The notes below the pieces were generated by a model. That model was given only the letters and a program-made list of their open reading frames with translations. It made no database searches and was not told the DNA's origin. From contig OX467082.1 in assembly GCA_950106755.1 (NCBI GenBank), positions 9,548,001 through 9,612,000 on the forward strand: a DNA stretch of 64,000 bases, in the 5' to 3' direction. The translations under genes and the position numbers were made by a program. This DNA comes from Climacium dendroides (taxonomy: Eukaryota; Streptophyta; Bryopsida; Hypnales; Climaciaceae). Below are positions 59,761 to 64,000 of this stretch, one piece after another. The first letter of the stretch is position 1. Each line of letters opens with the position of its first letter.

Positions 59761-60047
59761 CGTAAACCACAGGGGGGAAATCCCTAAAAGATTTCTTTCC
59801 ACTATAAAGAAGCGCCACCACGTGCCCTGAGGGCAATCACCACAAATAAGTGGTTTGAGAGCACATAATTGGGTAAAGATGTAATATTAACAGAATGAAA
59901 CAACCTAGGATGAATAGAAAAATTTGGATGAAAAATCCATAATGCCCGATTATGCGGACAAAACCACGTAATGGGGATGGAAAACCCTAATCATGACTTA
60001 GAATTTGCTCCCAAAATGAACTGGACATTTTCCCCCAGTGGTTTACG
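59761..60047. mobile_element. TIR element adjoining the foldback, about 287 bp
   Basis: CGTAAACCACAGGGGGGAAA at 59761-59780 faces TTTCCCCCAGTGGTTTACG at 60029-60047. It begins three bases after the foldback at 59649-59757, so the two may be parts of one compound element. Confidence 0.6.
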
Positions 60048-60959
60048 GGAGGGGGAAAGAGCTGAGGCGGCAAAGATTTGAAGCAGAAGAGTTTAGGCGG
60101 TGAAGTTGAGTTCAGGCGCCATTTTGTGAGTGGCAATACCCTAAAACCCTTATACACTTCTAAAACTTCTCATTATTAATTTGGTATATGCCTTGGAAGT
60201 TGTTCCCATATAGTTATGCTGATTTGTATTCAGTTATTCACCAAGTGTAGCCAAATCATGAGGTGGTAGTGTTTGAAACTGAAATGCTACGCAATTTTTG
60301 GAGATAATGACAATACTGGTACAAGAGGTTTGTGATGAATTTCACTCTCTCTCATGTTTTTAAAAATTTGGACATCTGCTGTTTTGAGTTTAAATGACTT
60401 TGTCAAAAAGACAAAAACATGAAGAGGACAACTTTGAGATGCCCCTTGTTCATTAAAAAAGGGAAACTCTGCAAGTAATTATGTGCTGAAATCAACTTCA
60501 ATTCTCTATCGAGAGATTCAATCCCAATCACTGAATTTTCACAATTTTTCTTTGAATTGATTATCACTTCAGTGTAGCTTCCAATGCATTCAAGCACCTA
60601 CTAGAGAATGGTGTTTGATATCAGTTTTAGTTCTGGGTAAAGAATTTCAAATTTCCTCATAGGTATTCCTGCAACTCAAACATGTATACGTAAAAGTATC
60701 ACTTGTGAATGATTTAATTTGCACTTGTATGGCAAGTCAGGTAAGTAGTGTTGGAGAAAGACAGATCGAAAGCATCCAAGGTCGCCAATTTCATTATATT
60801 TACTAATTTACTCATACACCTGCAGCATCAAAACAGAATGCTGAATTTTTTTTAAATGAATGAATGCAACTCAATCCTGAAATCAGAAACATGCTGCATC
60901 AAGACTCAAATCCATTGTAGAAAAAAAGGAAGCACCAAACTCCATAAAGTACTATGGCC
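60048..60959. other. Intergenic DNA with a GC-balanced patch
   Basis: The patch 60050-60140 contains diverged short repeats (GAGGCGGCAAAG, TTTAGGCGGTGAAG, TTCAGGCGCCATT). No gene was assigned. Confidence 0.35.
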
Positions 60960-61042
60960 TTAAAAGCGCCCCTCTTCTTCAGGCTGTTGTGGAGGTAGCT
61001 GTAGAGTGGATGTGAGGTGATCCTTGAATGGACCTCTCTGGT
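60960..61042 (-). CDS. Candidate terminal exon of an unidentified gene
   Basis: After an acceptor (GAATTCATTATTAG before 61042) the minus strand reads QRGPFKDHLTSTLQLPPQQP then EEEGRF and TAA at 60962-60960. The composition and the balanced base usage against an AT-rich background look like a real C-terminal exon. No upstream exon was found up to the decayed LRR array, so it could also be an orphan captured exon. Confidence 0.25.
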
Positions 61043-62224
61043 CTAATAATGAATTCAAGAAAAAATGTTTATTTTATTTTATTACAAGAGCCAATCATTG
61101 TCTTTGGTTTCTGCACATTTCTTTATAAGTCACAAGGGGACGGATTTTGGGACACCTATGGTCACAAATAGGTGCCTAAGACCCGAATCTTTGAAAATTC
61201 AAAAATGCTTGGAAAAATATAGAAACTATGTGTGTTGTGTTCCGCATCTATTTTTCTTTCTTTGAAAAGTGAGCGAAAAATCATTTTGTCCATGGAAACT
61301 TGTGAAAAAGGCAAATTCAACTTTAAAAGGTCGCTTTAAGGCCATACTACCTTACTGCTTAGAAAAAAGAAAGCAAAAGAACTCAATAATCACAAAAAGT
61401 TGCATGAGTGGAATGGATCTCATGGATCTCCATGGCAATGTTAAATTGGAAGCTTGATGATTGCCCTTGCATGGAAGTAGGCCATTTGTAGACTTCAAAA
61501 TTCTTCAAATGTATAAATAGTTTGTTTTCTCATGTCAATATATCCACAATAAGTGTTTTTTCAAGCCTTGCAACATAAATGCCAAATATGATGTAGTATA
61601 TATGGCATATTATGAATGATTTACAATGTGGGGTGTATTGTGTATGGTATATGGTGTATGTCTAACTTGCTATTGCAAAAGGTTTGGACATTGATGTTGA
61701 CTTCTCAAAAAACATCTCAAAAAATGTCTCAAAAAATGTCTCAAAAAACATCTAGATGTTGAAAACAATATTATAATTCTTCTTAATGTTTGAGTTGACA
61801 TTGCTCAAAATAGTATAAATCTTCTTAAACAACATGACATCAATTGCAACATCATCTACAGGTTAGGTGAAAAAAATCCCATGTGGCACTACTTGCTCGA
61901 GTAGTGCCTATGTGGAGGCAACATGGCAACCACATGGCACACTCTTGGCACCTCCTTTGACCATGTTTGTGTAGACATTTTTTAAAATCATGGTGCATTT
62001 TCTATGAATTTATCACGTTTTTGTCATGTCAATCTTGATGAATTTTTTGGGATATTCACGGTGACATGTTTGATGTAGGGAAAAACATATCACCACATTT
62101 TTCAACTTGTCCAAAAAAATATGGGTTTCTTATAGTAATTGTACAAATGTATAGAAAGACATGTAGAAGCACTTAGGGATTAAGCCATACCTAGTCTTAA
62201 GGTTCAGTTTTAAATCACCATATT
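61043..62224. other. Intergenic DNA
   Basis: Contains a short CTCAAAAAATGT tandem near 61705-61752 and a perfect small hairpin GGCACTACT/AGTAGTGCC at 61885-61908. No gene was recognised. Confidence 0.35.
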
Positions 62225-62470
62225 TCTACTAGTGAAGCCTCCTAATGAATTTGGTTGCTCCCTGAGCTACAAACAACATTGTATATTCAATACTTCCAAG
62301 TTGCTCAACTTTCCAAAAGATTTGGGTAAACTTTGAATTCCATTGTAAGTGAAATCTAAGTTTTTGAAAGTGTAGAGGCCTCCAAATAAATGCCACAATC
62401 TCGTAAATTAAGCACTTCTAAGTTGCTTAGCTTTCCAAAACATTTGGCTAGATTTTGAACTTTACTTTTA
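62225..62470 (-). pseudogene. Decayed LRR fragment of a second NLR-like locus
   Basis: The plus strand shows the same phrases as the TNL LRR exon (TCCAAGTTGCTCAACTTTCC, AAAAGATTTGGGTAAACTTT, AGGCCTCCAAATAAA), about one and a half 141-bp units, with frame-breaking changes. Separated from the array at 63.2-64 kb by unrelated sequence. Confidence 0.75.
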
Positions 62471-63199
62471 GGGTGATTGCAAGAAAGACCAATATTATTT
62501 TGCACTACATATAGAGTGACAAAGTTGTCATCCACTATAACTCGTGAAAGATGAATTAGATGAACTTGAAATTTGTATTGGAGATGGCTAACTTAATTGC
62601 AATCACATCCTTTATTTTTTCAAAATCTTTCAAAATCATTTTATATTTACAAGTCAATTTTATTAATTTGTCACACTATGAGGTTTAGGGGTTTCAGTGT
62701 TGGGAAGTATCCAAAAGTAATGATCTGGAATTGAAATTTTTGTAGTCTATTTCCATTGTAAGTGGGCATATACCTACTAAGGGGCATCTAAAATACACTA
62801 TTTTATGTCTTCTATGTTTGTGCAAATAGGGCTCCCTTGCGTGCACACTTTTGAACATTGAGGATGGTTTTGACTTCATTTTTTTTAGTGAAATGTGATC
62901 ACTATCAAGTCTTAATAAATTAGGAACTTTTAGATGTTGTTTTTTGTGATTTTCTATTTATTATTAATTTGTATCTTATTGTGTATATTTTCTATAAAAA
63001 AAAATTCCACGTAATATCATTTCAATTATTACAAATAGTTTATAGTACTTGCACAAATACTTTTAGTCCTTGATTTTTCCAACCAATGGCTAAGGTTATT
63101 CTTCTACAAAGCATTTATAAATACTATTCATAGTATTGGCTAGCAAAATCTTTGTTTTTGCCAAAACACTACAAAAAAATGGCTAGTTTTTCTTGCAAC
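62471..63199. other. Sequence interrupting the LRR relic
   Basis: No LRR similarity. Near its right end the CACTACAAAAAAATGGCTAG terminus (63168-63187) shared with 14174-14208 suggests that a transposon-derived segment separates the two LRR relics. Confidence 0.4.
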
Positions 63200-64000
63200 T
63201 GCCTTCCTCCAAGATTCAATTGTTGTAGATCTTGAAGGCATTCATTAGTAGCTTCTTTAGTTTGCAACAACCCTATAGATTCAATACTTCTAAACTTCAA
63301 TGCTTGTTTGCTCAATTTTCCAAAACATTTAGAATAATTTAGGATTCCATTTCCTTTGGGAAGAACTATAAAACTTCTAGGTGTACCTCAATATTGCCTA
63401 ATAATACACTTTCTAATAAATGGAGATCTTGAATCGTAAAGCATTTCTACACATCTAGTTTTAATAGTTTCAAGAGCTATCTAAAAGACCTAGTCAAACT
63501 TTTTAAAGTTGTGGTACCATAAAGATTTAGGTTTATTAACTTGCCTAATTTTTAGAATGACTTATGTAAATTCTTGATAGTACACTCAAATACAATTAAA
63601 TCACTAAGATTTGAGAGTCCCCCACCAAACTTTGGCATATTCTAGATTGTACATGATTGAAGATTAAAATTTCGAAGACTTCAAAGATTCCAAAAAGATT
63701 CAAATAAATTTTGAATTCTACTTTCTTGAAGATCCAAAATTCCAAATGGTTCACATTTTGGAAGCCTCTAAATAAATCTTATAGTTCCATAAGCTCACCA
63801 CAATAGAATAGATTCAACACTTCCAAATTCAGTTTTCCAAAATATTTGTATAAACTTTGGATTCACCTTCCTTTAAGATACAAGCTCTTCTAACTTTGGA
63901 GGTCACCAACAAATTTGGTAGCTCTACGAGCTCACTACAATTTGAAGATTCAACACTTCCAAATTGCTCAATTTTCTAAAAGATTTTGGTAAACTTTGGA
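63200..64000 (-). pseudogene. Decayed LRR array, runs off the right edge
   Basis: Minus-strand LRR-derived repeats with stops and indels. The part 63350-63640 is the direct counterpart of 18150-18450 (the C-terminal end of the LRR region), and repeats recognisable as the 141-bp unit continue to the window edge. By orientation the NB-ARC and TIR parts, if they survive, lie beyond 64000. Confidence 0.75.

Noticed and set aside
61065..61265. Open frame containing FISHKGTDFGT, resembling the start of a TIR domain on the plus strand
   Set aside because: Only about ten residues fit. Nothing that follows matches TIR helices or the WCLxEL motif, and the decayed NLR nearby is on the other strand. Treated as chance.

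Overview
The window is nuclear DNA from a seed plant, most likely a gymnosperm. This rests on intron-containing plant genes (a TIR-type NLR, a GT92 glycosyltransferase with a Golgi anchor), an AT-rich background, long stretches of decayed transposons and methylation-like C-to-T decay between repeat copies. A TIR-NLR argues against a monocot. The species cannot be named from sequence alone. No operons, tRNA or rRNA genes or CRISPR arrays were seen, and no intact reverse transcriptase was recognised.

Layout. 0-9 kb: satellites and minisatellites (GA-rich array at 1-540, GC-rich degenerate repeat at 0.8-1.5 and 4.8 kb, 83-bp higher-order minisatellite at 7.7-8.3 kb). 9.9-12.1 kb: two decayed protein-kinase-like fragments on the minus strand that share a 338-bp duplicated segment. 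12.5-16.7 kb: unidentified decayed coding remnants and a dispersed repeat. 18.1-24.1 kb: a TIR-NB-LRR resistance gene on the minus strand, with a 26-repeat LRR exon and a decayed LRR tail beyond its stop. 26.2-27.4 kb: a GC-richer island with one well-bounded NTF2-like exon. 28-33.2 kb: MITEs and foldback elements. 34.6-37.9 kb: a complete three-exon GT92 (galactan-synthase-like) gene on the minus strand with a MITE in intron 2 and duplicated 3' exon tails. 38-39.5 kb: a small unidentified gene candidate. 39.6-42.7 kb: MITEs. 42.7-48.6 kb: a DNA transposon split by a 4,970-bp Helitron carrying a dead Pif1-type helicase. 51.4-53.8 kb: a complete four-exon mpaB/DUF2236-type oxygenase gene on the minus strand, with a duplicated 217-bp palindromic unit just upstream. 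54.6-62 kb: mostly decayed intergenic DNA, a small non-autonomous Helitron at 57.8-58.6 kb, foldback elements at 59.6-60.0 kb and one candidate terminal exon at 61.0 kb. 62.2-64 kb: a second decayed LRR array related to the NLR at 20 kb, running off the right edge.

How the parts fit. The protein-coding genes are isolated islands and do not form a pathway. The NLR would be a cytosolic immune receptor, the GT92 enzyme a Golgi cell-wall polysaccharide synthase and the mpaB-like protein a membrane-bound oxygenase. The most informative structure is transposon stratigraphy. Two copies of one roughly 0.91-kb inverted-repeat element (31.2-32.6 kb and 42.7-48.6 kb) act as each other's empty site. They show, base by base, where a Helitron, a TA-flanked MITE and a near-perfect 132-bp-arm foldback element inserted.
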